Positions 1 to 9,381 of a DNA stretch of 64,000 bases are shown here, piece after piece. Under the pieces are notes generated by a model. It ran no database searches. It worked only from the letters and a program-made list of their open reading frames with translations, and was not told the DNA's origin. Within the stretch, counting starts at the first letter, position 1, and every line of letters starts with the position of its first letter. This stretch comes from Sphingomonas aurantiaca. GTDB lineage: Bacteria; Pseudomonadota; Alphaproteobacteria; Sphingomonadales; Sphingomonadaceae. The stretch covers positions 248,001 to 312,000 of the forward strand of contig NZ_QAOG01000006.1 in assembly GCF_003050705.1 (NCBI RefSeq). Reading direction: 5' to 3'. The translations under genes were made by a program, and so were the position numbers.

Positions 1-1754
1 GTATCGAGCACCTGCGCATGGAACCCGCGCGGATCGAACTTCGCGCCCAGCGCCGCCTTCGCCTTTGCCTTGGTCCGCGCGATCGTCAGTTGGCCGATCT
101 TGTACGCCAGCGCCTGTCCCGGGATCGCGATATAGCGCTCGACCTCGGCGGTCGCATCGGTCCGCGCCATCGGCGAGTTGGCGAGCATGTACGCGATCGC
201 CTGGTCGCGCGTCCAACCCTTCGCATGGATGCCGCTGTCGACCACCAGCCGCATCGCGCGCAGCATCTCGTCGTTCAGCCCGCCCATCCGCTGATACGGA
301 TCGGTCTCGACGCCGAGCTCCTTCCACAGGCTCTCCGAATACAGCGCCCAGCCTTCGACATAGGCGGTATTGCCGCCGAACCGCATGAACGCGGGCAGCG
401 CGGTGTTTTCCTGCGCGAGGCTGATCTGGAAATGATGCCCCGGCACGCCCTCATGCAGGAACAACGTCTCCATCTCCCAGGTGTAGCGCGACGGCAGATC
501 ATAGGTGTTGTAGTAGAACACACCGGGTCGCGTCCCGTCGGGCGTACCGCCCTGGTACGAACCACCCGCCTCGGTCTTCTCCTTGAACGCGGGCACCGCG
601 CGGATCTCGAGCTTGGTCTTGGGCACCAGCGAGAACTGCTCGGGGATGCGCGTGTAGATCCGCGCCTCGATCGCCTGATACCCCTCGCGCAGTTTCTCCG
701 CGGAGACGGGGGCGAACTTCGGATCGGTCCGCAGATAGGTGAAGAACGCAGGCAGGTCGCCCTTGAAGCCGACCGCGTCCTTTTGCACGCGCATGTCCTT
801 CAACAGCCGCGCGACCTCGGACAGGCCCAGCGTGTGCACCGCGTCGGCGGTCAGCGGCAGCGTCGTGTTCTGCTCGATCAGATAGGCATAGAGCTTGGCG
901 CCGCCCGGCATCGCCGACACGCCAACGCTCTCGCGAGCCTTGGCGCGATATTCGTTGGCCAGGAAATCGCGCACCCGCTGTTCGGCGGGCAGAATCACGT
1001 CGCGGATCTGCGTGGCATAGGCCGTGCGCAACCGTGCCTGATCCGCCGCGGAAATGCTCGCGGGGAACGTCTTGAGCGGCCCGGCGAAGGTCGAACCCTC
1101 GGCGCCTTCCTTGATGAGGTTGTCGAACTGGCCGATCATGTTGTCGACCACCAGCCGCGGCTGGACGATCCCGTCCTTCATGCCCTCGCGGAACAGCCCG
1201 ATCGCGCGGTCGAGCACGGCGGCATATTCTGCGTTGCGCTTCAGGTTGTTCTCATAGTCGAGCAGCGTCTTGAACGGCGCGGCGCCCTGCCCCGACGCGA
1301 AGTCGGGATAGAAGGTCTGGAAGCCCGAGAAATGATCCATCGGCAGGTCGCGCTGGATCTTGAGCAGGTCGGGCGCATAGCCGCGCAGCGTGATCCGCGT
1401 ATTCGTCTCGAACACGTCGTACGCGATCTGGTCGACCGCGGTCAGTTTCGCGCGGTCGATCCGTCCGAGCGCGGCGAGATCGGCCTCCGCCGCGGCGCGT
1501 TCGGCCGCGGTAAATGCATCGGTCAGGTACGCGCCGAGATGATCGGCGTAGCGCAGGTCGCCGCGGAAGATCGCCGATACCGGGTTCCGCTTCAGGCTGG
1601 CCTCGTCGCTCGCATAGAACAACGCCTTGAGCTTGGTATCCTCGACGCTGTCGCCGGCCTGCGCGGTGGGTGGCGGCAACGCCTGACCGACCGCGGCGGT
1701 GGAACCGGTAGTTGCTAGACACGCAGCAAGCAGCAGTTTGATCGACACCGGCAT
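1..1754 (-). CDS. DUF885 family secreted metallohydrolase, 3' end outside window
   Basis: The reading frame starts at an ATG at 1754 and stays open to the window edge, giving about 584 residues without a stop, so the C-terminus is missing. The first 30 residues look like a signal peptide, followed by the Ala/Pro-rich start of a mature secreted protein. An HExxGH-type motif (HEGVPGHH, first His near residue 434) is the family's probable zinc site, and the following stretch (FGGNTAYVEGWALYSE) is typical of DUF885. Family members are putative metallopeptidases or hydrolases; the substrate cannot be told. The next gene upstream lies on the same strand with a gap of about 75 bp. The family call is firm, the function is not. 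Confidence 0.9.
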   Translation of the reverse strand, partial: MPVSIKLLLAACLATTGSTAAVGQALPPPTAQAGDSVEDTKLKALFYASDEASLKRNPVSAIFRGDLRYADHLGAYLTDAFTAAERAAAEADLAALGRIDRAKLTAVDQIAYDVFETNTRITLRGYAPDLLKIQRDLPMDHFSGFQTFYPDFASGQGAAPFKTLLDYENNLKRNAEYAAVLDRAIGLFREGMKDGIVQPRLVVDNMIGQFDNLIKEGAEGSTFAGPLKTFPASISAADQARLRTAYATQIRDVILPAEQRVRDFLANEYRAKARESVGVSAMPGGAKLYAYLIEQNTTLPLTADAVHTLGLSEVARLLKDMRVQKDAVGFKGDLPAFFTYLRTDPKFAPVSAEKLREGYQAIEARIYTRIPEQFSLVPKTKLEIRAVPAFKEKTEAGGSYQGGTPDGTRPGVFYYNTYDLPSRYTWEMETLFLHEGVPGHHFQISLAQENTALPAFMRFGGNTAYVEGWALYSESLWKELGVETDPYQRMGGLNDEMLRAMRLVVDSGIHAKGWTRDQAIAYMLANSPMARTDATAEVERYIAIPGQALAYKIGQLTIARTKAKAKAALGAKFDPRGFHAQVLD

Positions 1755-1830
1755 ATTCCCCACCGTAAGAATGTTACGGCAAGGACTAGGCCGGGCGTTC
1801 GACCGCCGCAAGCAACGCCTGAGCAGATCC

Positions 1831-2637
1831 CTATCGCGGCTTGACGAACTTTAGCGTCATCCGGTCGCTCTCGCCGATCGCGGCATATTTCGCGCGGTCG
1901 ACGTCCTTCAGCGCATAGTTCGGCGGCAGCGTCCAGACGCCGTTCGGCCAATCCGCGCTGTCCTTCGGATTGGCGTTGATCTCCGACGCGCCCGCCGGCT
2001 TGAACCCCGCCGCGGTCGCAAAGCCGATGACCGAGCTCGTCTTCATATAACCGCTCTTCTCCTCCGCCGCGATGTCGCGCGCCTCGGGCAGCCGGTGCTC
2101 GACCACGCCCAGCGTGCCGCCCGGCTTGAGCATCTTGAACATCGCCGCGAACATGGCGCGCGCGCGATCCGCGCCGCCGAACCGCCAATTATGGACGTTG
2201 CGGAACGTCAGCACGACATCGGCGCTGCCGTCGGGCACGCCCGGCTGCCCGGCTTCTGCCGGAAACGCCGCCAGCCGAACCTTGCCGTATGCCGCCGGGG
2301 TCTTCGCCTGCATCGCGCGCACGCCGTTCAGCCCCTTCTCCCACGGCCCCGCCGCGTAATAGACTCCACCGCGCGCGGTCATCGGCGCGAGGATCTCGGT
2401 ATACCAGCCGCCCGACGGCCAGATCTCGACCACCGTGTCGGTCGGCTTCACCCCGAAGAACGCCAACGTCTGGGCCGGATGGCGATACCGGTCGCGCGCG
2501 ACATTGGCGGGCGTACGAGTCGGTGCAGCCACCGCGGCGGCGATCGGCGCAGGCACACGCTGCGCGCTGGCGGCTGTCATCCCCCCCAGGACTAGAACGG
2601 GGGCGGCACAGAGCAGGATGCGGGCGTAGCGGTTCAT
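1831..2637 (-). CDS. secreted class I methyltransferase-like protein
   Basis: The protein is 268 residues from the ATG at 2637; I chose this start because it begins a clear signal peptide (MNRYARILLCAAPVLVLGG, cleavage after ASA near residue 25). Longer in-frame extensions upstream encode low-quality Arg/Cys-rich sequence. The mature part has a Rossmann-type methyltransferase pattern: an early TVVEIWPSGGWYTE segment where the SAM-binding glycine motif is expected, an acidic DVVLTFRNVHNW segment and KMLKPGGTLGVVEH. It resembles the COG4798 group of predicted periplasmic methyltransferases. The motif-I glycines are atypical (WPSGGW), so SAM binding is inferred. The substrate is unknown. Confidence 0.85.
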   Translation of the reverse strand: MNRYARILLCAAPVLVLGGMTAASAQRVPAPIAAAVAAPTRTPANVARDRYRHPAQTLAFFGVKPTDTVVEIWPSGGWYTEILAPMTARGGVYYAAGPWEKGLNGVRAMQAKTPAAYGKVRLAAFPAEAGQPGVPDGSADVVLTFRNVHNWRFGGADRARAMFAAMFKMLKPGGTLGVVEHRLPEARDIAAEEKSGYMKTSSVIGFATAAGFKPAGASEINANPKDSADWPNGVWTLPPNYALKDVDRAKYAAIGESDRMTLKFVKPR

Positions 2638-2800
2638 CGTCGACCTCTCGGGATTGCAGCCCGCAGGATGGCCCCGCCGGGCGCGTTCGACAAGCCCGCA
2701 ATGCCCCCGAAATGCCGTCCAATGCGACGTCCACGCACCGCGACTGGAAACGACAGCAACATTGCCCATATCATCGATGCACGCGAAACAAAGGATGCGA

Positions 2801-3064
2801 ATGATGGCGGGCGGTTGGACACGCGACGGCGCGGTGCAGGACCAGATCGACGACACGGTGATGGACGCCGTGCTGTCCGCTCGCGCGCGGATGCCGACCG
2901 GCGACAGCGAGCCCTATTGCGCGCAGTGCGGCGACGACATTCCAGAGGGACGCCGGCTCGCGGTCCCCGGCGTGCGGACCTGCGTCGCCTGCCAGAGCGG
3001 CCGCGACCGCCCCGCCTCCGCGCTGTTCAACCGCCGCGGCAGCAAGGACAGCCAGCTTCGGTAA
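2801..3064 (+). CDS. small DksA/TraR-family zinc finger protein
   Basis: The protein has 87 residues. The start at 2801 has an AAGGA ribosome site 5 bp upstream; a second ATG at 2804 is also possible. The C-terminal half carries a CxxC-x17-CxxC zinc finger (Cys 40, 43, 61, 64) in the form YCAQCGDDIPEGRRLAVPG, typical of DksA/TraR proteins of the short YbiI type. Only a short predicted helix precedes it, so the coiled-coil tip that DksA inserts into the RNA polymerase secondary channel is missing. It could act on RNA polymerase or simply be a zinc protein. It is divergent from the methyltransferase gene, with 163 bp between them for both promoters. Confidence 0.88.
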   Translation: MMAGGWTRDGAVQDQIDDTVMDAVLSARARMPTGDSEPYCAQCGDDIPEGRRLAVPGVRTCVACQSGRDRPASALFNRRGSKDSQLR

Positions 3065-3119
3065 GCGATCGGATGCGCGTCGCTTTACTTGGCGTCCCCG
3101 GCCCGTCAGGGATCGGCGA

Positions 3120-3980
3120 ATGATCGACCAAATGACCAACCGCGATACCGAGGCCACGACACCCGATTTCGTCGTGATCGACGTCGAGACCGCGTGTTCG
3201 CGCGTCAGCAGCATCTGCCAGGTCGGCATCGTCGGTTTCAAGGACGGGCGCGAGATCTTCGACTATGAGACGCTGCTCGATCCGCGCGACGAGTTCAACG
3301 TCTTCAACACGCGGATTCACGGCATCGCCGCGCACCATGTCGTCGGCAAACCGAGCTTCAGCGACATTCACGCCGTCGTCCACGGCCATTTGTCAGGCCG
3401 CACCACCGTCGCGCATTCCTATTTCGACAAGGGCGCGCTGGCGGCCGCATGTCGCATCCACGACCGCGCGATGATCGAGACGACGTGGCTCGACAGCGTC
3501 CGCGTTGCCAAGCGCGCTTGGCCCGATCTCGAAAGCCACCGGCTCGGCGTCCTCGCGCGCTATCTCGGGATCGAGCACCGCCACCACGATGCGCTCAGCG
3601 ACGCGCGCGCGGCGGGCTGGGTGATCGTCAAGGCAATCGACCATACCGGGCTGTCGCTCGCCGACTGGCTCGCCCCGCCGCGCGTCGCCGGCCCCGCCCC
3701 GCGCGCCGCTGCCGACGGACCACTGCGCGGCGAACGCGTCGCGATCCTCGGCGAACCGCGCGACGGCAAGCTGGCGCATCTCGCCGCGAGCCTCGGCGCG
3801 CGCGTGATGACCGGGGTCGGCAGCTCGACGACGATGCTGGTCGTCGCCGGCCGTGAACCCTTTGGCCGCGCCACCCGCGCCAGCGCCGCGTTCCTCAAGG
3901 CGGAGGAACTCCGCCGTGAAGGCACGCCGCTGCGAATCCTCCCCAGCGATGCGTTACGGACGATCGCGGCGCGCGCTTAG
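3120..3980 (+). CDS. DEDDh 3'-5' exonuclease with C-terminal BRCT-like domain
   Basis: The 286-residue protein starts with a DnaQ/RNase T-fold exonuclease. Catalytic residues can be placed: Asp21 and Glu23 in IDVETA, Asp103 in SYFDKG, and His156 with Asp161 in HRHHDALSDARAAG, which is the DEDDh pattern. Residues 200-286 resemble a BRCT domain (GERVAILGEPRDGKLAHLAA, then TTMLVVA). An exonuclease-BRCT arrangement occurs in bacterial proteins related to the DNA polymerase III epsilon subunit and suggests a DNA repair or end-processing role. The 3' end overlaps the convergent M28 peptidase gene by 4 bp, so the two stops are interleaved. An AGGGA site lies upstream of the ATG. Confidence 0.9.
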   Translation: MIDQMTNRDTEATTPDFVVIDVETACSRVSSICQVGIVGFKDGREIFDYETLLDPRDEFNVFNTRIHGIAAHHVVGKPSFSDIHAVVHGHLSGRTTVAHSYFDKGALAAACRIHDRAMIETTWLDSVRVAKRAWPDLESHRLGVLARYLGIEHRHHDALSDARAAGWVIVKAIDHTGLSLADWLAPPRVAGPAPRAAADGPLRGERVAILGEPRDGKLAHLAASLGARVMTGVGSSTTMLVVAGREPFGRATRASAAFLKAEELRREGTPLRILPSDALRTIAARA

Positions 3981-5590
3981 CGGCGTGCCGCGTCGGTCTT
4001 CGCGCGCTCGATCGCAAACGGCTCGCCCGCGTTCCAGCCGGGCCAACCCGCGCCCTGCGCCACCTCGCGCCCCAGCGCATAGGCAACGCTGCCCTCCTGC
4101 GCCGCGCCGGTCATGTCCCAGCGCGCATCGAATTCGTCGCAAGTCTGGTGATAGCAGCGCGCATTGAACGCATCGCGTTTCGCCTCGCCCGCCGCCGCGC
4201 CGCCCGCGACCAGATCGCGGCCCGCACGGAAATACACGCCGGGAACGCCCTTCTGCGCCAGCGCATAGTGATCCGAGCGGTAATACCACCCCGCCTCGGT
4301 ATTCTCCTCGGGCACGATCCGCAGCCCCTGCGCGCCCGCGACGCGCGCCAGATCGGCCTCGAGCGGAGTCCGGCCGACACCGATCAGCTCCAGATCGCGC
4401 GTCCGCCCCAGCACGACATGCGGATCCAGATTGAACTGCGCTGCGGTCGTCGCGAGCGGCAGGACGGGATGATCCGCATACCAGCTCGCCCCCAGGAGAC
4501 CCTTCTCCTCCGCGGTCCACAGCGCGAACACGACCGAGCGCCGCGGCCGCGGCCCCTTTGCAAACGCACGCGCGATCTCGAGCAGCGTCGCGGTCCCCGT
4601 CCCATTGTCAATCGCACCATTGCGGATCCGGTCCGCCGGCGGATCGAACGCGTTCTCGCCATAAGCGTCCCAGTGCGCGCCATACAGGATGCTGCCTGCA
4701 GCCAGATCGGTACCCGGCAGGATACCGACGATATTATGGCTCTCGACATGGTCGAGCCGGGTATCGACGCGCGCATCGAACGTCGCGCCCTTCAGCTCGA
4801 CCGCCTTGAAATCCGCGCGTTGCGCCGCGAGTTTCGCCGCCTTGTAGTCGAGCCCACCCTGCCGGAGCAGGCGTATGCCGATGTCGTTGCGCACATTGCC
4901 GCGCACGCCGAACGCCGCCGGGATCGTGCCCGTGTCCAGCGCATAGCCCGGCACCGCGTCGCCATTGGCGATCTGCAACCAAGGATAGCTCGCGGGAAAA
5001 GTCTCGTGGATCGTCAGGAAGCCCGCCGCGCCACGCTTCTGCGCCTCGGCCAGCTTGGTCCGCGCCGCCGGGCTCGACACGCGACCGCCAAAGCCGAGAT
5101 CGCGTCCCGCCTCGACATCGGGATCGCCCGCCAGCGCCACGACGATCTTGCCGCGCACGTCGACGCCGCGATACGGGTCATAGCCAAGCGACGGCTCGAC
5201 CACGCCATAGCCGACGAACACGATCGGCACGCGGTCGAGCGCGGTGGCGCCCACGATCCGCGACGACGCCGCGATCTCGACGCCCGGCCGCAGCGGCACC
5301 GACGTCGCACCGAGCCGGAGCGTGAACTGCGCCGCATTGCGCGTCCAGCGCAGCAGCGGAACGCGCTGGCGATACCCCCCGTCGGTCAGCGGCTGCAGCT
5401 TGAGGTCGGCGAACCGCCGGCTGAGGAAATCGAGCGTGATCGGTTCGCCGATCTGCGTCGGGCCGCGTCCGTGGAAATCGTCGGCGCTCAGCGTCCGGAC
5501 ATCCGCCTTGATGCGGTCGGGCGACAGCAAGGGCGCGGCGGGTTCGGTCGCCGCGGTCAGCAGCATGAGCAAGGGCAGGATACGATTCAT
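3977..5590 (-). CDS. secreted M28-family zinc aminopeptidase
   Basis: The protein is 537 residues and begins with a signal peptide (MNRILPLLMLLTAATEPAA). The M28 metal site is complete: His306 and Asp308 (GAHWDAYG), Asp328 (AIDNGTG), Glu361-Glu362 (TAEEKGLLG), Asp389 (NLDPH) and His481 (CYHQTCDEF). A protease-associated (PA) domain probably fills about residues 110-250, before the catalytic part. The enzyme should release N-terminal residues from peptides in the periplasm. The start codon sits directly beside a strong inverted repeat (5592-5620), and no good ribosome site is visible outside it. It lies downstream of putA on the same strand, and a shared role in amino acid scavenging is possible. 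Confidence 0.95.
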   Translation of the reverse strand: MNRILPLLMLLTAATEPAAPLLSPDRIKADVRTLSADDFHGRGPTQIGEPITLDFLSRRFADLKLQPLTDGGYRQRVPLLRWTRNAAQFTLRLGATSVPLRPGVEIAASSRIVGATALDRVPIVFVGYGVVEPSLGYDPYRGVDVRGKIVVALAGDPDVEAGRDLGFGGRVSSPAARTKLAEAQKRGAAGFLTIHETFPASYPWLQIANGDAVPGYALDTGTIPAAFGVRGNVRNDIGIRLLRQGGLDYKAAKLAAQRADFKAVELKGATFDARVDTRLDHVESHNIVGILPGTDLAAGSILYGAHWDAYGENAFDPPADRIRNGAIDNGTGTATLLEIARAFAKGPRPRRSVVFALWTAEEKGLLGASWYADHPVLPLATTAAQFNLDPHVVLGRTRDLELIGVGRTPLEADLARVAGAQGLRIVPEENTEAGWYYRSDHYALAQKGVPGVYFRAGRDLVAGGAAAGEAKRDAFNARCYHQTCDEFDARWDMTGAAQEGSVAYALGREVAQGAGWPGWNAGEPFAIERAKTDAARR

Positions 5591-5591
5591 G

Positions 5592-5620
5592 CCGGCAGGG
5601 TGAACGGAAAACCCTGCCGG
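5592..5620 (-). promoter_or_regulatory. perfect 10-bp inverted repeat at the M28 peptidase start codon
   Basis: CCGGCAGGGT (5592-5601) and ACCCTGCCGG (5611-5620) are exact reverse complements separated by 9 bases. On the minus strand the hairpin ends one base before the ATG of the peptidase gene and lies 33 bp after the putA stop. No T-run follows the stem on either strand, so it is a poor intrinsic terminator. It may control translation of the peptidase or stabilise the putA transcript end. Confidence 0.6.
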
Positions 5621-5653
5621 AACAACCCGTTGTTTCGACCTAACTCCGATCGA

Positions 5654-8600
5654 TCACGCCATCGCCATCAGGCTGGCATTGCCGCCCGCAGCGGTCGTGT
5701 TGATCGAGGTCGATACTTCCTCGACCAGCCAGTCGAGCCGGTACCCGGCAGCCCCCGCCTGCGTCAGCACGATCGGCCCCGGCAGCGCGGCGATCGCCTG
5801 GTTCAGCGCAGCGACGCGCACGGCATCGCCCTCGATCAGCGCGCCGGCATAGAGCCCAGCGGCCGCCCAATCCTCGACCCAGCGCACGCGTTCCGCGACC
5901 GCCTCGGGCAGGTCGATCGTCAACGCCGCCGCCGCGCCGACGACGATGGCATTGCCGGTCGACAGCGCCGCCGCCAGCTGCGTGATCAGGCCGTCGCGCG
6001 TTTGCGGCAGCAGCAGCACCGTGCCGCGCGGATGAATCGCATAGACGTTGGTCTCGCCGACCGGACCCGCCAGCTCGGTCACACCGCCCAGCGGCGATGC
6101 CGCAGCACAATTCCAAACGGTCTGCGCCGCCACGGTCTCGCCGTGTGCGTCGAGCCAGGACGCAAATGCCAGCGCCGCGGGATCACTCGAACCGGGCACC
6201 GCGATATCGACGCCGGTGACCAGCCGGCCGAGATACAGCGGTCCGCCCGCCTTCGGCCCCGTCCCCGACAGCCCTCGTCCACCGAACGGCTGGACGCCGA
6301 CGACCGCGCCGATGACGTTGCGGTTGATGTACAGATTGCCCGCCTGGACGCGCCCGGTGACGAACGCGATCGTCTCGTCCAGCCGCGTGTGCAGCCCGAA
6401 CGTCAGGCCATAGCCGGTCGCGTTGATCCGATCGATCAGCGTCCCCAGCTCGGGGCGGCGGAAGCGGACGACGTGCAGCACCGGCCCGAACACTTCGCGC
6501 TCCAGATCCGCGAAATCGTCGAGTTCGATGATCGTCGGCGAGACGAACGTCCCGTGCGTCGTGTCCCCCGCCGGCGCGATCTGCTCGACCGGGCGGCCGA
6601 GTCCACGCATCCGCTCGATATGCCGCTCGATCGTCGTCTTCGCCTCGGCGGAGATCACCGGGCCGATATCGGTCGCCAGCGTATCGGTACGCCCGATCCG
6701 CAATTCCTGCAGCGCGCCCTTCAGCATCGCCAGCGTCCGATCCGCGACGTCCTCCTGCAGGCACAGGATACGCAGCGCCGAACACCGCTGGCCCGCGCTG
6801 TCGAACGCGGAGGCGACCACGTCGGCGACGACCTGCTCGGCCAGCGCGGAGGAATCGACGATCATCGCGTTCTGGCCGCCCGTCTCCGCGACCAGCGGGA
6901 TCGGCGCACCGGCGGGCGACACCCGCCTGGCCAGTTCCGCCTGGATCAACCGGGCGACCTCGGTCGATCCGGTGAACATCACGCCCATCGTCGCAGGCCC
7001 CGCGACCAGCGCCGCGCCGATCGCGCCGTCACCCGGCACCAGGTGGAGCACGTCTTCGGGAACGCCTGCCTCGTGCAGGATCGCGATCCCTTGCGCGGCG
7101 ATCAGCGGCGTTTCCTCGGCGGGCTTCGCCAGCACCGCATTGCCCACCACCAGCGCCGCGGCGACCTGCCCGGCGAAGATCGCGAGCGGGAAATTCCACG
7201 GGCTGATGCACGTCACCACGCCCAAAGGGGCCTGCCCCGCCGGCATCGCCCGCGCCTGCTGCGCATAATAGCGCAGGAAGTCGATCGCCTCGCGCACCTC
7301 GGCGACCGCGTTGGCGAGCGACTTGCCCGCCTCGCGCATGATCAGCGGCAGCAACACCGGCATCCGCGCCTGCATCAGGTCCGCCGCGCGATCGAGACAC
7401 GCCGCGCGCTCCGTCACCGATACCGCGGCCCATCGCGGCGCGGCCTCGGTCGCCGTCTGCGCCAGCGACAGCGCGGCCTCGACCGACAGCTCGTACACCG
7501 TACCCACCTGGTCGCGGTGGTCCGCCGGATTGCACACGGCGCGCGCAGTCCCGTCACCGGTCCCCGCCCGCACCGGCTCCAGCACCCCGCGGAACGTCTC
7601 GCTAACCGCCGCCAGCACGCCCTCGTCACTGGCATCCAGCCCGTCGGAGTTGCGCCGCGTGCCGTACAAGTCGCGTGGCAGCGGGATCGCCGGATGCGGC
7701 GCCCCCGGTACCGGCATCGCGCGCACCGTCGCGACCGGGTCGGCGACCAGCTCGGCGACCTGCACTGCGGGGTCCGCGATCCGGTTGACGAACGACGAAT
7801 TCGCGCCGTTCTCCAGCAACCGGCGAACGAGATAGGCGAGCAGGGTCTCATGCGTCCCGACCGGCGCATAGATCCGGCACGGACGATTCAGCCGGTTGCC
7901 GCCGACCACTTCCTCGTACAGCGGCTCGCCCATGCCGTAGAGGCACTGGAACTCATAATCGCCGATCACGAAATCGGGCCCGGCGACGGTGTGGATGGTC
8001 GCCAACGTCTGCGCATTGTGCGTCGCGAACTGCGGGAACACCGCATCGCTCGCCGCCAGCAGCATTCGCGCGCAGGCGATATAGGCGACGTCGGTATGGA
8101 CCTTGCGCGTATAGACGGGGAAGTCGCTCAGCCCGTCGACCTGCGCGCGCTTGATCTCCGCATCCCAATAGGCGCCCTTGACCAGCCGGACCATGATCCG
8201 GCGGTCCGCGCGGCGCGCCAGATCGATGATCCAGTCGAGCACGAACGGGCAGCGCTTGCCATAGGCCTGCACCACGAACCCCAGCCCATTCCAGCCGCTC
8301 AGATCGGGGTCCATCGCTAGCGTCTCGAGCAGATCGAGCGACAGTTCGAGGCGATCCGCCTCCTCCGCATCGATGTTGAGGCCAATGTCATAGCTTTTGG
8401 CCAGCAGCGCGAGCGTCTTCACGTCGGGCAACAGCTCGGCCATCACCCGGTCGGCCTGCGAGCGGGCATAGCGTGGATGCAGCGCCGACAGCTTGATCGA
8501 GATTCCAGGCCCGCCATAGATCCCGCGTCCCGCCGATGCCTTGCCGATCGCATGGATCGCGGTGACATAGTCGGCATGATAGCGACGCGCGTCCTCCGCG

Positions 8601-9265
8601 GTCGTCGCCGCCTCGCCCAGCATGTCGTAGCTATACTGGAAGCCCTGCTTTTCCGGGGTCACCGCGTGCTTGAGCGCTTCGGTGATCGTCTGGCCGGCGA
8701 CGAACTGCTCGCCCATCATCCGCATCGCCATCGCCACGCCGCCGCGGATCACGGGCTCGCCCGCGCGCGCGACCAGCCGGGTCAGCGCCGCACCCAGTCC
8801 GGTGTCGTCGACGCTGCCCGTCAGCTTGCCCGTCAGCGCGAGGCCCCAGGTGGCGGCATTGACGAACAACGACCGTCCCTCGGCCAGATGCGACGTCCAG
8901 TCGCCACCCGCGATCTTGTCACGGATCAACGCATCCCTGGTCGCCGCATCCGGAATCCGCAGCATTGCCTCGGCCAGGCACATCAGCGCGACGCCCTCCT
9001 GGCTCGACAGCGCATATTCCTGAACGATTCCCTCGATCCCGCCGCTCTTGCGCTTGGCGCGCAGCGCCGTGATCAGCGCGGTCGCGGTCCGCGTGACATC
9101 GGCCGCGGTCGAGTCGTCGAGCGTCGCCTGGTCGAGCAGCGGCGCCAGGCATTCGGTCTCGGGGCGGCGATAGGCTGCGGTGATCGCCCGGCGCAGTGGG
9201 CTCTGTTCGCGGACCGGAGGGGCAAAATCGGCAAACAACGGGGTAGGCGAAGATGGATGCGGCAT
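5654..9265 (-). CDS. putA: bifunctional proline dehydrogenase / P5C dehydrogenase PutA
   Basis: The protein is 1203 residues from the ATG at 9265 (MPHPSSPTPLFADF). It oxidises proline to glutamate in two steps with FAD and NAD. The proline dehydrogenase domain (about residues 130-480) shows KLSALHPRY and RLVKGAYWD. The aldehyde dehydrogenase domain (about 530-1000) shows ETGGQNAMIV and the nucleophile Cys828 in SAGQRCSALR. The C-terminal 200 residues form the extra ALDH-like fold of long PutA proteins. The N-terminal ribbon-helix-helix DNA-binding domain of enterobacterial PutA is absent, so the protein should not regulate its own gene. An Lrp-type regulator is encoded divergently 116 bp away. 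Confidence 0.97.
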   Translation of the reverse strand: MPHPSSPTPLFADFAPPVREQSPLRRAITAAYRRPETECLAPLLDQATLDDSTAADVTRTATALITALRAKRKSGGIEGIVQEYALSSQEGVALMCLAEAMLRIPDAATRDALIRDKIAGGDWTSHLAEGRSLFVNAATWGLALTGKLTGSVDDTGLGAALTRLVARAGEPVIRGGVAMAMRMMGEQFVAGQTITEALKHAVTPEKQGFQYSYDMLGEAATTAEDARRYHADYVTAIHAIGKASAGRGIYGGPGISIKLSALHPRYARSQADRVMAELLPDVKTLALLAKSYDIGLNIDAEEADRLELSLDLLETLAMDPDLSGWNGLGFVVQAYGKRCPFVLDWIIDLARRADRRIMVRLVKGAYWDAEIKRAQVDGLSDFPVYTRKVHTDVAYIACARMLLAASDAVFPQFATHNAQTLATIHTVAGPDFVIGDYEFQCLYGMGEPLYEEVVGGNRLNRPCRIYAPVGTHETLLAYLVRRLLENGANSSFVNRIADPAVQVAELVADPVATVRAMPVPGAPHPAIPLPRDLYGTRRNSDGLDASDEGVLAAVSETFRGVLEPVRAGTGDGTARAVCNPADHRDQVGTVYELSVEAALSLAQTATEAAPRWAAVSVTERAACLDRAADLMQARMPVLLPLIMREAGKSLANAVAEVREAIDFLRYYAQQARAMPAGQAPLGVVTCISPWNFPLAIFAGQVAAALVVGNAVLAKPAEETPLIAAQGIAILHEAGVPEDVLHLVPGDGAIGAALVAGPATMGVMFTGSTEVARLIQAELARRVSPAGAPIPLVAETGGQNAMIVDSSALAEQVVADVVASAFDSAGQRCSALRILCLQEDVADRTLAMLKGALQELRIGRTDTLATDIGPVISAEAKTTIERHIERMRGLGRPVEQIAPAGDTTHGTFVSPTIIELDDFADLEREVFGPVLHVVRFRRPELGTLIDRINATGYGLTFGLHTRLDETIAFVTGRVQAGNLYINRNVIGAVVGVQPFGGRGLSGTGPKAGGPLYLGRLVTGVDIAVPGSSDPAALAFASWLDAHGETVAAQTVWNCAAASPLGGVTELAGPVGETNVYAIHPRGTVLLLPQTRDGLITQLAAALSTGNAIVVGAAAALTIDLPEAVAERVRWVEDWAAAGLYAGALIEGDAVRVAALNQAIAALPGPIVLTQAGAAGYRLDWLVEEVSTSINTTAAGGNASLMAMA

Positions 9266-9381
9266 GGCGGGCCTCGTCAGAAATCTGGCCACTTCCGTAG
9301 CATGGACGCGCCCGTCGATCCGACTTATCAATACGCCTTCAGAAGACGAACCGGCCAATTAATAGCGATAGAAAAGGTCAG
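9266..9381. promoter_or_regulatory. putA / Lrp divergent promoter region
   Basis: This 116-bp gap separates the divergent starts of putA and the Lrp-type gene and must carry both promoters. It has an AT-rich stretch (CCAATTAATAGCGATAG) close to the regulator start and an AAAAGG ribosome site for the regulator. Lrp proteins next to putA usually bind such gaps and respond to proline. I cannot define the exact operator. Confidence 0.55.

Noticed and set aside
4148..8320. Open frame of 1390 codons on the plus strand
   Set aside because: It is Arg/His/Gln-rich antisense to the M28 peptidase and putA, both of which have complete catalytic motifs on the other strand. Long antisense frames are expected at this GC content.
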